Source: Sphingomonas sp. Root241
GTDB taxonomy: Bacteria; Pseudomonadota; Alphaproteobacteria; Sphingomonadales; Sphingomonadaceae
Assembly (NCBI RefSeq): GCF_001428865.1
Contig: NZ_LMIV01000001.1
Location: forward strand, 302,125 to 366,124
Length of the DNA: 64,000 nucleotides
Reading direction: 5' to 3'
In this document: positions 7,667 through 19,004 of the stretch, one piece after another
Numbering within the stretch: position 1 is the stretch's first letter
How the letters are laid out: the number at the start of each line of letters is the position of its first letter
The notes under the pieces: model-generated
Told to the model about the DNA's origin: nothing
Databases searched by the model: none
Seen by the model: the letters and a program-made list of their open reading frames with translations, nothing else
Program-made: the position numbers and the translations under genes

Positions 7667-8874
7667 GCGTGACCACTGACACCCGCCCGCTCGACCTGCT
7701 CGCCGATTTCCCGGCGATCCCGGCGGGCTGGGCGTATCTCGATACCGCGGCCACCTCGCAGAAGCCGAAGCCCGTGCTCGACGCGATCGCCCGCGGCTAT
7801 GGCGAGACCTACGCCACCGTGCATCGCGGCGTGTACCAGCGCTCGGCCGACATGACGCTGGCGTTCGAGGCCGCGCGCGAACGGGTCGCACGTTTCATCG
7901 GTGGCAAGCCGCAGGAGACGATCTTCGTCCGCGGCGCGACCGAGGGGATCAACCTCGTCGCCCAGTGCTGGGCCGGCACGCAGCTGAAAGCCGGCGACCG
8001 CATCCTGCTCTCGACGCTCGAGCATCATTCGAACATCGTGCCCTGGCAGATGGTCGCCGAGAAGATCGGCGCCGCGATCGACGTGATCCCGCTCACCGCC
8101 GACCAGCGCATCGACCCCGACGCGATGGCGGCGATGATCACGCCGGCGCACAAATTGGTCGCGCTCGCGCATGTCTCCAATGTGCTCGGATCGGTGCTCG
8201 ACGCGAAGCGGGCGACAGAGATCGCGCATTCGGTGGGTGCGAAGATCCTGCTCGACGGCTGTCAGGCCGTGCCGCGCATGGCGGTCGACGTCGCTGCGAT
8301 CGGCTGCGACTTCTATGTCTTCTCCGGCCACAAGCTCTACGGCCCCACCGGGATCGGCGTGCTGTGGGGCCGTTATGAACTGCTCGACGCGATGCCCCCC
8401 TATCAGGGCGGCGGATCGATGATCGACCGCGTCACCTTCGCGCGCACCACCTATGCCCCGCCGCCGGGCCGCTTCGAGGCGGGGACGCCGCACATCGTCG
8501 GCGTGGTCGGGCTGCACGCCGCGGTCGATTATGTCGACGCGATCGGGCTGGATCGCATCCACGCCCACGAGACCACCCTGGTCCGTCAGGCCCGTGACGC
8601 GCTGTCGCAGATCAACAGCGTCCGCCTGTTCGGCCCCGACGACAGCGCCGGCATCGTCAGTTTCGCAGTCGAGGGGGTGCATCCGCACGATGTCGCCACC
8701 ATCTTGGACGAAGGCAATGTCGCGATCCGCGCCGGCCACCATTGCGCCCAGCCACTGATGGACGCGCTGGGAGTGCCGGCGACGGCGCGGGCGAGCTTCG
8801 GGGTTTACAATAATGCGGCCGATATCGCCGCGCTGGTGAAGGGTATCGAACGCGTGACGAGGATTTTCGGGTGA
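7663..8874 (+). CDS. sufS: cysteine desulfurase SufS (group II)
   Basis: 403 residues. PLP enzyme that removes sulfur from cysteine and delivers it as persulfide to the SUF scaffold. Seen: YLDTAATSQKP, FVRGATEGINLVAQ, LEHHSNIVPWQ, HVSNVLGS, LLDGCQAVPRM, the PLP lysine in SGHKLYGPTG (K224) and the catalytic cysteine in IRAGHHCAQP (C361). Start at GTG 7663 (overlap GTGA with sufD) or GTG 7669. Group II enzymes normally need SufE or SufU as acceptor; no gene for either is seen in this operon, so a partner must lie elsewhere. Confidence 0.96.
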   Translation: MSVTTDTRPLDLLADFPAIPAGWAYLDTAATSQKPKPVLDAIARGYGETYATVHRGVYQRSADMTLAFEAARERVARFIGGKPQETIFVRGATEGINLVAQCWAGTQLKAGDRILLSTLEHHSNIVPWQMVAEKIGAAIDVIPLTADQRIDPDAMAAMITPAHKLVALAHVSNVLGSVLDAKRATEIAHSVGAKILLDGCQAVPRMAVDVAAIGCDFYVFSGHKLYGPTGIGVLWGRYELLDAMPPYQGGGSMIDRVTFARTTYAPPPGRFEAGTPHIVGVVGLHAAVDYVDAIGLDRIHAHETTLVRQARDALSQINSVRLFGPDDSAGIVSFAVEGVHPHDVATILDEGNVAIRAGHHCAQPLMDALGVPATARASFGVYNNAADIAALVKGIERVTRIFG

Positions 8875-9335
8875 ACGAGGAACGCAAGATCGCAGTCGAG
8901 GAGGTCGACGCCGTCGATGCGCCGCCCAAGGCGCGCGTCGAAGAGGTGCACGAGACTTTCGAGCGCAAGCGCGATTACCTGACCGGCTTCCTGCAGCAGA
9001 AGCCCGAGGCCCATCCCGCGGGCGAGCCCGGCGGTGAGCTCTACGAGTCGGTGATCCAGGCGCTCAAGGAGATCTACGATCCCGAGATCCCGGTGAACAT
9101 CTACGATCTCGGGCTGATCTACGGCGTCGACATCACCAGCGACGGCCACGCCTCGGTGCAGATGACGCTCACCACGCCGCACTGCCCGGTGGCCGAATCC
9201 ATGCCCGGCGAAGTCGAACTGCGTGTCGGCTCGGTGCCGGGGATCGGCCATGCCGAGGTCAATCTCGTCTGGGATCCGCCCTGGGACCCGCAGAAGATGA
9301 CCGACGACGCCAAGCTCGAACTGGGGATGCTGTGA
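8871..9335 (+). CDS. sufT: SufT-like MIP18/DUF59 Fe-S assembly factor
   Basis: 154 residues. An acidic 45-residue N-terminal extension precedes a DUF59 (MIP18) domain: IQALKEIYDPEIPVNIYDLGLIY, MTLTTPHCPVAESMPGEVE with the conserved cysteine, and VWDPPWDPQKMTDDAKLELGM. Proteins of this kind help load Fe-S clusters on client proteins and are frequent in suf operons. The GTG start overlaps the sufS stop (GTGA), and its own stop overlaps the next ATG (TGATG), so translation of sufS-sufT-sufA is coupled. Confidence 0.9.
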   Translation: MNEERKIAVEEVDAVDAPPKARVEEVHETFERKRDYLTGFLQQKPEAHPAGEPGGELYESVIQALKEIYDPEIPVNIYDLGLIYGVDITSDGHASVQMTLTTPHCPVAESMPGEVELRVGSVPGIGHAEVNLVWDPPWDPQKMTDDAKLELGML

Positions 9336-9685
9336 TGACCACGCTCCGCCAACGCCCCGCCGCGCTCAACCTCACCGAACGTGCCGAGGCGCGCATCGCC
9401 GAGCTGATGGCCAAGGCGCCCGAAGGCACGATCGGCGTCAAGCTCTCGACGCCGCGTCGCGGCTGTTCGGGGCTGGCGTATTCGGTCGACTATGTCAGCG
9501 AGGCGGCGCCCTTCGACGAGAAGATCGAGACGCCGGGCGGCACCTTCTATGTCGACGGCGCCTCGGTGCTCTATCTCGTCGGCTCGACGATGGACTGGGT
9601 CGAGGACGATTTCGCCGCGGGCTTCACCTTCGAAAATCCCAACGCCAAGGGCGCCTGCGGCTGCGGCGAGAGCTTCACGGTCTAG
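9335..9685 (+). CDS. sufA: A-type Fe-S carrier protein (SufA/IscA family)
   Basis: 116 residues. Carries or transfers Fe-S clusters to apo-enzymes. The three family cysteines are present: RRGCSGLAY in the middle and GACGCGESF at the C-terminus. I prefer ATG 9335 (TGATG overlap with the previous stop) to GTG 9332. Last gene of the suf operon; its TAG shares the palindrome CTAG with the stop codon of the convergent glycosyltransferase gene. Confidence 0.93.
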   Translation: MTTLRQRPAALNLTERAEARIAELMAKAPEGTIGVKLSTPRRGCSGLAYSVDYVSEAAPFDEKIETPGGTFYVDGASVLYLVGSTMDWVEDDFAAGFTFENPNAKGACGCGESFTV

Positions 9686-10746
9686 GCCGCCAGCCGCCCG
9701 CGCATTTCCGCCGCCATCGCCGCATAGGATGCGGCGTCGTCGTCGATGCCCAGGGTCTCGTAGAACATCGCGAGGTTGTGCGCCGCGAGATGGCTGCCGC
9801 AGCCCTCGGTCGATCCGTCGAGGTCGGGCCGCTCGCCGATCTCGAGGCAGCGCTTCCAGCTCCCCTCGACCACGGGGAGCAGCTCCTCCATCGCGATCTC
9901 GGGCCGGTGGCTCGCATATTCGAGATAGAGGTCGGCGACCGCGAAATAGAAATCGGGCGAGCGCTGCCAGTGCACATGCTCGGCGTCGATGAACGCGCGC
10001 CCCTCCTCGAACCGGACGGCGCGCTTGAACGCCTGCACCGCCGCAACGACGATCCCGTGGCGATAGGCGGTGTCCGGCGCGCTCGTGCGGTGCGCGGTCA
10101 GCAGTGCATCGGCCGCTTCGCCCGGCTGCCCGCGCACCAGATGCTCGCGACCGAGCTGGTACCAGAGGTACGAATCGCCCGGATTGGCATCGAGTTCGGC
10201 GCGCAGCAGCGCTTCGTTGCGCCCGGCCTTGCGCGCGAGCTGGGCTTCCTCGAACCCGTCGTGGCGCAGCGTCAGCGGCAGCAGCACCATCGGCAGCGGC
10301 GACACCGGCTGCTCGTGGATCCGCCCTTCGTAGCGCACCCCGCGCGGCAGGATCCGGGGAATGAATTTGCGCGTCACCGGCTGGTCGGCGCTCGCCTGGT
10401 TGACGATCCGGACGCAGCCGACGAACCGGGCCGGCGCGGGGGCGGGCGGTAGCGTCTGCGGCCCGAGCGCACCGGCGTCGCCCTCGAGCCAGTCATCGGC
10501 GTCGAGGATCAGGTTCCAGTCGGCATCCGAATAAGCCAGCGCGGCATTGCGCGCCGCCGAGAAATCGTCGCACCAGCCGAAGCGATGCACCATCGCGCCG
10601 CATGCCTCGGCGATCGCCACTGTGTCGTCGGTCGATCCGGTATCGACGACGATCATCGCGTCGACATGCGGCCGCGCGCTCGTCAGGCAGCGCGCGATGC
10701 AGCGCGCCTCGTTCCGGGCGATCACGACGAGCGCCAATCGGGGCAT
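9682..10746 (-). CDS. family 2 glycosyltransferase with C-terminal TPR-like region
   Basis: 354 residues. The GT-A fold is evident in LALVVIARNEARCIARCL, IVVDTGSTDDTVAIA, and the metal-binding DADDW. The second half (from about residue 170) has helical repeats (LLRAELDANPGDSYLWYQLGREHLVRGQPGEAADAL) like tetratricopeptides, a combination known in SPBc2-type sugar transferases of unknown acceptor. No membrane segment. Start is ATG 10746 with GAAGGA upstream. It stands alone, convergent to the suf operon, so a substrate cannot be inferred. Confidence 0.87.
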   Translation of the reverse strand: MPRLALVVIARNEARCIARCLTSARPHVDAMIVVDTGSTDDTVAIAEACGAMVHRFGWCDDFSAARNAALAYSDADWNLILDADDWLEGDAGALGPQTLPPAPAPARFVGCVRIVNQASADQPVTRKFIPRILPRGVRYEGRIHEQPVSPLPMVLLPLTLRHDGFEEAQLARKAGRNEALLRAELDANPGDSYLWYQLGREHLVRGQPGEAADALLTAHRTSAPDTAYRHGIVVAAVQAFKRAVRFEEGRAFIDAEHVHWQRSPDFYFAVADLYLEYASHRPEIAMEELLPVVEGSWKRCLEIGERPDLDGSTEGCGSHLAAHNLAMFYETLGIDDDAASYAAMAAEMRGRLAA

Positions 10747-10853
10747 TTCCAATCCTTCAATGACACGGGCGGACCGGTATCATTATAGAACGCGCGACAG
10801 CCGAACCGCGTCGCCGCGGCATCGGCCTTTTCACGCGTCGGAGACCTGAGACC

Positions 10854-11915
10854 ATGCCCTATCCCCAGCCCTGGACCCCGGACCCGGCGCGCTACGACGG
10901 CCGCATGCCCTATCGCCGCTGCGGGCGCTCGGGACTCGACCTGCCGGCGATCAGCCTCGGCCTGTGGCAGAATTTCGGCGGCGCCGACATATTCGAGACC
11001 GGCCGCGCGATGCTCCGCCGAGCATTCGATCGGGGCGTCACCCATTTCGACCTCGCGAACAATTACGGCCCGCCTTACGGCTCGGCCGAGGAGAATTTCG
11101 GGCGCGTCATGGTGGCCGACTTCGCCGCGCACCGCGACGAGCTGATCGTCTCAACCAAGGCGGGCTGGGACATGTGGCCGGGGCCCTATGGCGACGTCGG
11201 CGGCAGCCGGAAATACCTGATCGCCTCGTGCGACCAGAGCCTCAAGCGGATGGGGCTCGACTATGTCGACATCTTCTATTCGCATCGCGTCGATCCCAAG
11301 ACGCCGCTCGAGGAGACGATGGGCGCGCTCGCGCACATCCATCGCCAGGGCAAGGCGCTCTATGTCGGCATCTCGTCCTATTCGCCCGAGCTGACGCGCC
11401 AGGCCGCGGCGATCCTCGCCGAATACAAGGTGCCGTTGCTCATTCACCAGCCGAGCTATTCGATGCTCAATCGCTGGATCGAAGAGGACCTGCTCGACAC
11501 GCTGGACGATCTCGGCACTGGTTGCATCGCTTTCTCGCCGCTGGCGCAAGGGATGCTCTCGTCCAAATATCTGAACGGCGTTCCCGCCGATGCACGCGCC
11601 GCAAAGGGCGGTTCGCTCGGGCAGGGGCTGTTGTCGGACGCGAACCTCGCCCGCATCCGTGCGCTCAACGCCATCGCCGAACGCCGCGGCCAGACGCTTG
11701 CGCAGATGGCGATCGCCTGGGTGCTGCGCGATCCGCGGGTGACCTCGGCGCTGATCGGCGCGCGCAATGTCCAGCAGCTCGACGATTCGCTCGATGCCGT
11801 GAAGAATCTCGGATTCAGTGCCGATGAGCTCGCCGAAATCGACGTGCATGCAACCGAAGGCGCCGTGGATCTTTGGAAGACATCATCCACGCTAGAGGAA
11901 TTGCCGCAGCGATGA
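10854..11915 (+). CDS. gpr: aldo/keto reductase, L-glyceraldehyde-3-phosphate reductase type
   Basis: 353 residues, (beta/alpha)8 NADPH-dependent reductase. The catalytic tetrad residues are visible: Asp in THFDLANNYGPPYG with its Tyr, Lys in IVSTKAGWDMWPGPYG, and His in IFYSHRVDP. The segments GPYGDVGGSRKYLIASCDQSLKRMGLDYVD and PLLIHQPSYSMLNRW are typical of the YghZ/Gpr branch, which detoxifies L-glyceraldehyde 3-phosphate and methylglyoxal. The stop overlaps the following start (ATGA), so the two are co-translated. Confidence 0.92.
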   Translation: MPYPQPWTPDPARYDGRMPYRRCGRSGLDLPAISLGLWQNFGGADIFETGRAMLRRAFDRGVTHFDLANNYGPPYGSAEENFGRVMVADFAAHRDELIVSTKAGWDMWPGPYGDVGGSRKYLIASCDQSLKRMGLDYVDIFYSHRVDPKTPLEETMGALAHIHRQGKALYVGISSYSPELTRQAAAILAEYKVPLLIHQPSYSMLNRWIEEDLLDTLDDLGTGCIAFSPLAQGMLSSKYLNGVPADARAAKGGSLGQGLLSDANLARIRALNAIAERRGQTLAQMAIAWVLRDPRVTSALIGARNVQQLDDSLDAVKNLGFSADELAEIDVHATEGAVDLWKTSSTLEELPQR

Positions 11916-12379
11916 GCGTCGCCTTCCGTCGCGAGAGCGACGAGGAACATAAGGAACCGAAGTTCGAGATTCCGCTCCCTGCGGGCCCGAACCTCCTCAC
12001 TGCGCGTGGGCTCGCATTGATCGAGGCGAAGGTGGCCGCACTCGAAGCGGCGATCGCCATGGAAGCCGTCGAGGAACCGCGCGAAATCCTCAAGCGCGAG
12101 TTGCGCTACTGGAACACGCGGCGCACCACCGCCGAGATCGCGCCGCCGCCCGAAGACGGCGTGGTCGGCATCGGATCGCGGGTGCGCATCCGGTTGGCAG
12201 GCAAGGAGCGGGTGATCGATCTGGTCGGCCACGATGAGGCCGATCCGCGCGCCGATCGCCTCGCTTTCTCGGCGCCGCTCGCGCACGCGCTGCTCGGCGC
12301 GGAAGAAGGCGAGCGCGTCGATTTCAACGGCCGGCCCGAGGCGATCGAGATTTTGGAGGTCTCCACGATCCCGGGCTAG
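11912..12379 (+). CDS. GreA/GreB-family elongation-factor-like protein
   Basis: 155 residues. A predicted helical N-terminal half (LLTARGLALIEAKVAALEAAI...ILKRELRYWNTRRTTAEI) like the Gre coiled coil and a C-terminal FKBP-like GreA/GreB domain (GVVGIGSRVRIRLAGKERVIDLVGHDEADPRADRLAFSAPLAHALLGAEEGERVDF). Family members act on RNA polymerase through the secondary channel. The coiled-coil tip lacks the usual run of acidic residues, so cleavage stimulation is not certain. Start ATG 11912 overlaps the reductase stop. Confidence 0.85.
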   Translation: MSVAFRRESDEEHKEPKFEIPLPAGPNLLTARGLALIEAKVAALEAAIAMEAVEEPREILKRELRYWNTRRTTAEIAPPPEDGVVGIGSRVRIRLAGKERVIDLVGHDEADPRADRLAFSAPLAHALLGAEEGERVDFNGRPEAIEILEVSTIPG

Positions 12380-12430
12380 GTCGAAAACCATTTAGGTCGT
12401 CGGTTTGGTTAACCAGACCGCCTCTTCATC

Positions 12431-12535
12431 GTCATCCCCGCGAAAGCGGGGACCAATCTCCAGCCGTATGCGCGAGCGGGCCGGTGCATTCTGCCGCTCG
12501 CTCAGGAGATGGGTCCCCGCTTTCGCGGGGATGAC
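12431..12535. repeat. REP-like inverted doublet (105 bp), GTCA-ended family
   Basis: Begins GTCATCCCCGCGAAAGCGGG and ends with its inverse CCCGCTTTCGCGGGGATGAC. Inside, ATCTCC/GGAGAT and GCGAGCGG/CCGCTCGC add further nested complementarity, so the whole unit can fold as one long cruciform. It occupies the 291-bp gap between the Gre-like gene and the TonB-dependent receptor terminator; nothing else is seen there. Confidence 0.75.
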
Positions 12536-12602
12536 GGATTGGGATGTGAGCCTGCACTCCACGTTGCGAGTGCGCTGCCCGCGCTGCACCCCGACAATTG
12601 CA

Positions 12603-12644
12603 CAAAGAAAAACCGCCGCTCCATCGCTGGAGCGGCGGCCTTTT
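12603..12644. terminator. bidirectional rho-independent terminator after the TonB-dependent receptor gene
   Basis: An 11-bp stem (12613-12623 with 12628-12638, CCGCCGCTCC / GGAGCGGCGG) is flanked by A tract on the left and TTTT on the right. Read leftwards it ends the receptor transcript with TTTTTC; read rightwards it can also end transcripts coming from the Gre-like gene. Confidence 0.85.
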
Positions 12645-12670
12645 CGTTCCCGGATCGGGAGCCGGGCTTT

Positions 12671-15376
12671 TTAGAAGCCCACCACCAGCGAACCCATGAA
12701 GGTGCGCGGATAGCCGATCTGCGAGTTCGGCGCGTTGCCGTACCCGGTGATCGCGCCGGTGCCGCTGAAGGTCGGGCCCTGGTTCAGTGCGCCATTGCCG
12801 CTGTTGAGTGAGCTCACCCACAATTCGTCGAACGCGTTGAGCACGTTCAGCTGGAAATAGGTCTTGTCGTTGAGACCGGCCCAGCCGAGCGGGATGCGCG
12901 CATTGAAGTCGACGAGCGTGTAGGCCGGGACCTTGGCGCCGAAGACCTGAATCACGTTGCCGCTGACGATCTGCCGCACCGGCTCGTTGGTGTCGTAGAT
13001 GTAGCGCGGGCCGGTACGCTTCACGTTGAAGCCGAAGTCGGCGAAGCCCAGATCCGCCTGCGCGCCACCGCCGAAGGTGTAGACCGGTGCGTTCGATTCA
13101 CGCTTGCCCTTGGTGGGAGCGTAGATCGCCGCGCCCGCCGCCGTGCGGCCGGCGACCACATCGTCCTGGATCTCCGAGTCGAGGTACGAACCGAAGGCAT
13201 AGACGCTCAGCTCATTGATCGGGCGATAGGCGATCGTGCCGTCGAAGCCGAAGCGCTTCACCTTGCCGAGGTTGCGGTACACCGTCTTGTCCAGCTCGGC
13301 ATCGTAGGACGAAGCGAGCCGGTTCTTGTAGTTGGTGTACCATGCCGCGACCTGCGCCTGGACCTTCGAGGAGCGGTAACGAAGACCGGTCTCGAGATTG
13401 TCGGTGGTCTCGGGCTTCGGGTTCGCCTGATCGGCGGTCACCGGATAATAGAACGAGTTGTACAGATTGTCCGTACCCGGCACCTGGATGCTCTGCGAGA
13501 AGTTGCCGTAGAGCGAGAGCTTGTCGGTGATGTCGGCGACATAACCGATGTTCGGCAGCGCGCGCTTGTAATCGACGATGCGCTGCTGCGGTCCCTGGGT
13601 CGGGAAGGTGCAGTTGGTCGACGGCGTCGGATTGGCGGGGCAGGTCGCGCCCTCGACGCCCGCGGCGTAGGGCACGGTCTGCGTCGGGTTCGCCGCAAGC
13701 CACGCAGCCTGCGCCGCGCTGTCCGAGCCGAAGCATTCGATGAAGCCCGCCGCGCTCGACGTGGCGCAATAGTTGTTCAGGTTCCGGCGCAGGAACTTGA
13801 CGCTGATGCCCGCATCGACGCGGAAGGTGCCATCGAAGAACTCGCCATTATACTGCGCAGCGAACTGATGCAGGATGGCAAAGGACAGGCGATCGCGCTT
13901 CTGCAGGGCGCGGCCGTTCACGTCGAGGACCGGATCGTTGACCGGGAAGACGTCGAAGGGCTGGCCGTTATACTGCAGGAAGCCGGTCTCGCCGGTCTGG
14001 CGATGGCGCGCGCGATCATAGGTATAGGCGACGCGCACGGTCTGGCCCGGCGAGACCGTGTAACGCAGCGACGAAATCACGCCGATGCGATGGGTCTGCG
14101 TCTGGCTCGGCGTAAGCAGACGTACGGTGTCGAGCAGGTCGCCGTCGCCGTTGAGGTCGCGGCCGAAATAGGGCGTGCCGCCGATATAGCCGACCTGGCA
14201 GCTCACCGTCGCGCTGTTCGCGGCGGTGTTGCAGTTCGCGGCCCCGCCGGCCGGATTGACGTCACGACGGACTTCCTGGCCGACCGTGGTGCCGCCGCCA
14301 TTGGCCTTGGTGTACTGATAATAGGGATCGGCCGCGAAGACGAGGCCTTCGGCCAGCGTGAAGCGCGAATTGATGCGGACGTTGCCGGTGTTCGACGGGT
14401 TGAAGCGTTCGTCGAAGACCGAGCCGCAGCTGTTCGCGGTGTCGGCGACGCCGGGACGGGCGGTATTGGTGATCTGGCAGAGCGGCACCGAATATTCGCG
14501 CTCGTCGTTCGTGATCGGGAAGCGATTGTTCGTGTTCGGACCAACGACGCGGCTGCCGGTCAACACACCGGTGTCCGTGCGCAGCGGCACCGAGCCCTGG
14601 AAGTTGTTGCGGTTCTCATTCCAGTGGCCGGCGATCGCGATGAAGTCGCCACCGTCGCCCAGCGGCTGGTAGATCTTGGCGTTATACTGCTGCTTCTCGA
14701 CCTGCGCGCGGTCGTTGAACGGCGAATGGTTGCGCGCCGAGCTCGCCGAGAGCCAGGCGCGGGTGCCGAACGAAGTGAAGGTGCCGGTGTCGACCAGGCC
14801 GAAGATGCGGAAGAAGTCGAAGTCGCCGACCGAGCCGATCAGCCTGACGCCGAAATCCTCGCTAGGATTGCGCGTGCGATAGTTCACCGTCGAGCCGGTG
14901 GCGCCGGCGGTGGGGCTGTCCACGTCGGTGGTGCCCATGTTGACGTTGACCTGCTCGATCAGCTCGGGATCCAGCTGCTGGTTGCCATAGATGGCATAGT
15001 TGCCCGAATCGTTGAGCGGAATGCCGTCGAAGGTCTGGCTGATGCGGCTGCCTTCGAAGCCGCGGATATTGAGCGAGCCACCCGACGAACCGAAGGGATC
15101 GTTGTTGGTGTAGCTGACGCCCGGAAGCTGGTTGATCAGGTCGTTGACCGACTGGCCCGGCGCCTGGCGCTGGATGAATTCCTGGTTCAGCACGCCGCGG
15201 GTCTTCGTGGTATCGGGAACCACGATGCCGTTCACGCCGTTCTGCGTCCGGGTGCCGGTGACGACGATCTCTTCGCTGCCTTCTTCGAAGTCGATCGTGC
15301 CGGTCGACTGCGCGTAGGCGCTCGCCGGAATCAGGAGCGCGGCAAAAGCCACGCCAGCAAAAAGCTTGGTGCGCAT
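12671..15376 (-). CDS. TonB-dependent outer-membrane receptor
   Basis: 901 residues. Signal peptide (MRTKLFAGVAFAALLIPASAYAQ), a TonB-box-like EEIVVTGTRTQ, plug domain with RQAPGQSVNDLINQLPGVSYTN, GGSLNIRGFEGSRI and TFDGIPLNDSG, then a 22-strand type barrel ending in a terminal aromatic (FMGSLVVGF). Barrel loops contain several cysteine pairs and long insertions. It takes up a ligand across the outer membrane using TonB energy; substrate unknown because no catabolic or siderophore gene adjoins it. The ribosome site is AAAGGGAC, and a strong terminator follows. Confidence 0.93.
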   Translation of the reverse strand: MRTKLFAGVAFAALLIPASAYAQSTGTIDFEEGSEEIVVTGTRTQNGVNGIVVPDTTKTRGVLNQEFIQRQAPGQSVNDLINQLPGVSYTNNDPFGSSGGSLNIRGFEGSRISQTFDGIPLNDSGNYAIYGNQQLDPELIEQVNVNMGTTDVDSPTAGATGSTVNYRTRNPSEDFGVRLIGSVGDFDFFRIFGLVDTGTFTSFGTRAWLSASSARNHSPFNDRAQVEKQQYNAKIYQPLGDGGDFIAIAGHWNENRNNFQGSVPLRTDTGVLTGSRVVGPNTNNRFPITNDEREYSVPLCQITNTARPGVADTANSCGSVFDERFNPSNTGNVRINSRFTLAEGLVFAADPYYQYTKANGGGTTVGQEVRRDVNPAGGAANCNTAANSATVSCQVGYIGGTPYFGRDLNGDGDLLDTVRLLTPSQTQTHRIGVISSLRYTVSPGQTVRVAYTYDRARHRQTGETGFLQYNGQPFDVFPVNDPVLDVNGRALQKRDRLSFAILHQFAAQYNGEFFDGTFRVDAGISVKFLRRNLNNYCATSSAAGFIECFGSDSAAQAAWLAANPTQTVPYAAGVEGATCPANPTPSTNCTFPTQGPQQRIVDYKRALPNIGYVADITDKLSLYGNFSQSIQVPGTDNLYNSFYYPVTADQANPKPETTDNLETGLRYRSSKVQAQVAAWYTNYKNRLASSYDAELDKTVYRNLGKVKRFGFDGTIAYRPINELSVYAFGSYLDSEIQDDVVAGRTAAGAAIYAPTKGKRESNAPVYTFGGGAQADLGFADFGFNVKRTGPRYIYDTNEPVRQIVSGNVIQVFGAKVPAYTLVDFNARIPLGWAGLNDKTYFQLNVLNAFDELWVSSLNSGNGALNQGPTFSGTGAITGYGNAPNSQIGYPRTFMGSLVVGF

Positions 15377-15502
15377 TTCTGGAAAGTCCCTTTCGGTGTG
15401 CCCTGTGGTGCACTGATCACGCGGTGCGGTTCACCGTCGTCGCCGCCCATGGAATTCATTTATGTCCAACCGATGACAGTCAATCCGGGTGGGCATTACA
15501 AG

Positions 15503-15515
15503 CTGTTGGTAACAG
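15503..15515. promoter_or_regulatory. palindrome upstream of the TonB-dependent receptor
   Basis: CTGTT-GGT-AACAG is a perfect inverted repeat 127 bp before the receptor start codon, in the 167-bp gap to ligA. Its place suggests a regulator site for the receptor promoter. It does not look like a classical Fur box, so iron control is not supported by sequence. Confidence 0.3.
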
Positions 15516-15543
15516 TTGATTCCTTTGCTGCGTTGCAAAAAAG

Positions 15544-17685
<2,142 letters not shown>

Positions 17686-17748
17686 TTAGGGGAGGGCGGC
17701 ATCGCCGATCAAGCTTGATCGCGCGCGCGGCCCCCGCAAGAAGGGCGC

Positions 17749-18909
17749 ATGCGCCTGCTCAAGCTTGCCCTTGCCGGGCTGTTATGGACCGTCGTCGTCC
17801 TGTGTCTCGCACTCACCGTGCTCCCGCACTTCCTCGACCGCATCTACTATCGCGGCCCCGTGAGCGCGCATTTCGACGGCGCGCATTTCTTCAATCCCGA
17901 CGGCGATGACGATCGCCTTTCCGCCGACCCCGGCCGCACCCGTCTGATCGCGCGGCGGATCTTCGGCGACTCGAGCCAGCCCGCCTGGCCGGACCATGTC
18001 GCGGTGCATCCTTCGAAACCCGCGGCGCGCGTCGAGGGCGCGGCGATGCGCGTCACCTGGATCGGCCACGCGACCGCCCTCGTCCAGGCCGATGGCATCA
18101 ACATCCTCACCGACCCCGTCTGGAGCGAACGCGCAGGGCCCTTCGGCTTCGGCCCGCAGCGCGTGGCGGAACCCGGCGTCCGCTTCGAGGATCTGCCGAA
18201 GATCGATCTCGTTCTCGTCAGCCACAATCATTACGACCATATGGACCTCGCGACGCTCAGGCGGCTCTGGGATCGCGACAAGCCGGCCATCGTCACCAGC
18301 CTCGGCAATGACAGCGTCATCGGCCAGACGGGCATCGCCGCGACGGCGCTCGACTGGGGGCAGGGGCGCGCGATCCGACCCGATGTCCGGGTAACCGTTA
18401 CGCGCAGCCACCATTGGGACAGCCGCTGGTTCAGCGATCGCAACCGCGCGCTCTGGTCGAGCTTCGTGGTCCAGCTCCCGCGCGGCAATTTCTTCTTCGC
18501 GGGCGATACCGGCCTCGGCGACGGCAAATGGCCCGCCGAGGCCGCCGCGCTCGGCCCGATCCGACTCGCGCTGATCCCGATCGGCGCCTTCCGCTTCGAG
18601 GAGGGACAGATGGCAAGCGGCAGCCATATCGGCCCGCTGGATGCGCTGCGTGTGTGGGACGGGCTCGGACGCCCGTTCGCGCTGCCGATCCATTGGGGCA
18701 CGTTCCGGCTTTCGCGTGAGGGCTACGACACGCCGCCGCGCATGCTCGCCGCGATGCAGGCCTGTGCCGGCAGCGATCCCGCGCGCTTCGCGCCCGCTGC
18801 GATCGGCGTGCCGGTGGAGGTGCCCGCGCTCGGCGCGCCGCCGCCGCATTCCGACATGGCCCGCGTCGAAAAATGCGTGCGCGAAGGCCGGTTCGACGCT
18901 TTGCGCTGA
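17749..18909 (+). CDS. membrane-anchored metallo-beta-lactamase-fold hydrolase (NAPE-PLD/UlaG-like)
   Basis: 386 residues. One N-terminal membrane segment (LLKLALAGLLWTVVVLCLALTVLPHFL) then a beta-lactamase-fold domain: WIGHATALVQADGINILTDPVWSER, the metal motif SHNHYDHMD, a second histidine in TRSHHWDSRWF, FFAGDTGLGDG with the bridging aspartate, and the distal histidine in PIHWGTFRLS. This set matches proteins related to N-acyl phosphatidylethanolamine phospholipase D. The substrate is unknown; anchoring suggests a lipid or periplasmic compound. Confidence 0.88.
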   Translation: MRLLKLALAGLLWTVVVLCLALTVLPHFLDRIYYRGPVSAHFDGAHFFNPDGDDDRLSADPGRTRLIARRIFGDSSQPAWPDHVAVHPSKPAARVEGAAMRVTWIGHATALVQADGINILTDPVWSERAGPFGFGPQRVAEPGVRFEDLPKIDLVLVSHNHYDHMDLATLRRLWDRDKPAIVTSLGNDSVIGQTGIAATALDWGQGRAIRPDVRVTVTRSHHWDSRWFSDRNRALWSSFVVQLPRGNFFFAGDTGLGDGKWPAEAAALGPIRLALIPIGAFRFEEGQMASGSHIGPLDALRVWDGLGRPFALPIHWGTFRLSREGYDTPPRMLAAMQACAGSDPARFAPAAIGVPVEVPALGAPPPHSDMARVEKCVREGRFDALR

Positions 18910-19004
18910 ACCGTCGCGTCGCCGCTTGAGGCGGCGTCCCCGCAGGAGTATCGTCGGCGCTCGGGAGAGGGGCCCTGGAACAGATCAATCGACGCACGAT
19001 CCGC

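Noticed and set aside
12603..12644. REP element
   Set aside because: The T tracts on both sides and place directly after the receptor stop fit a terminator.
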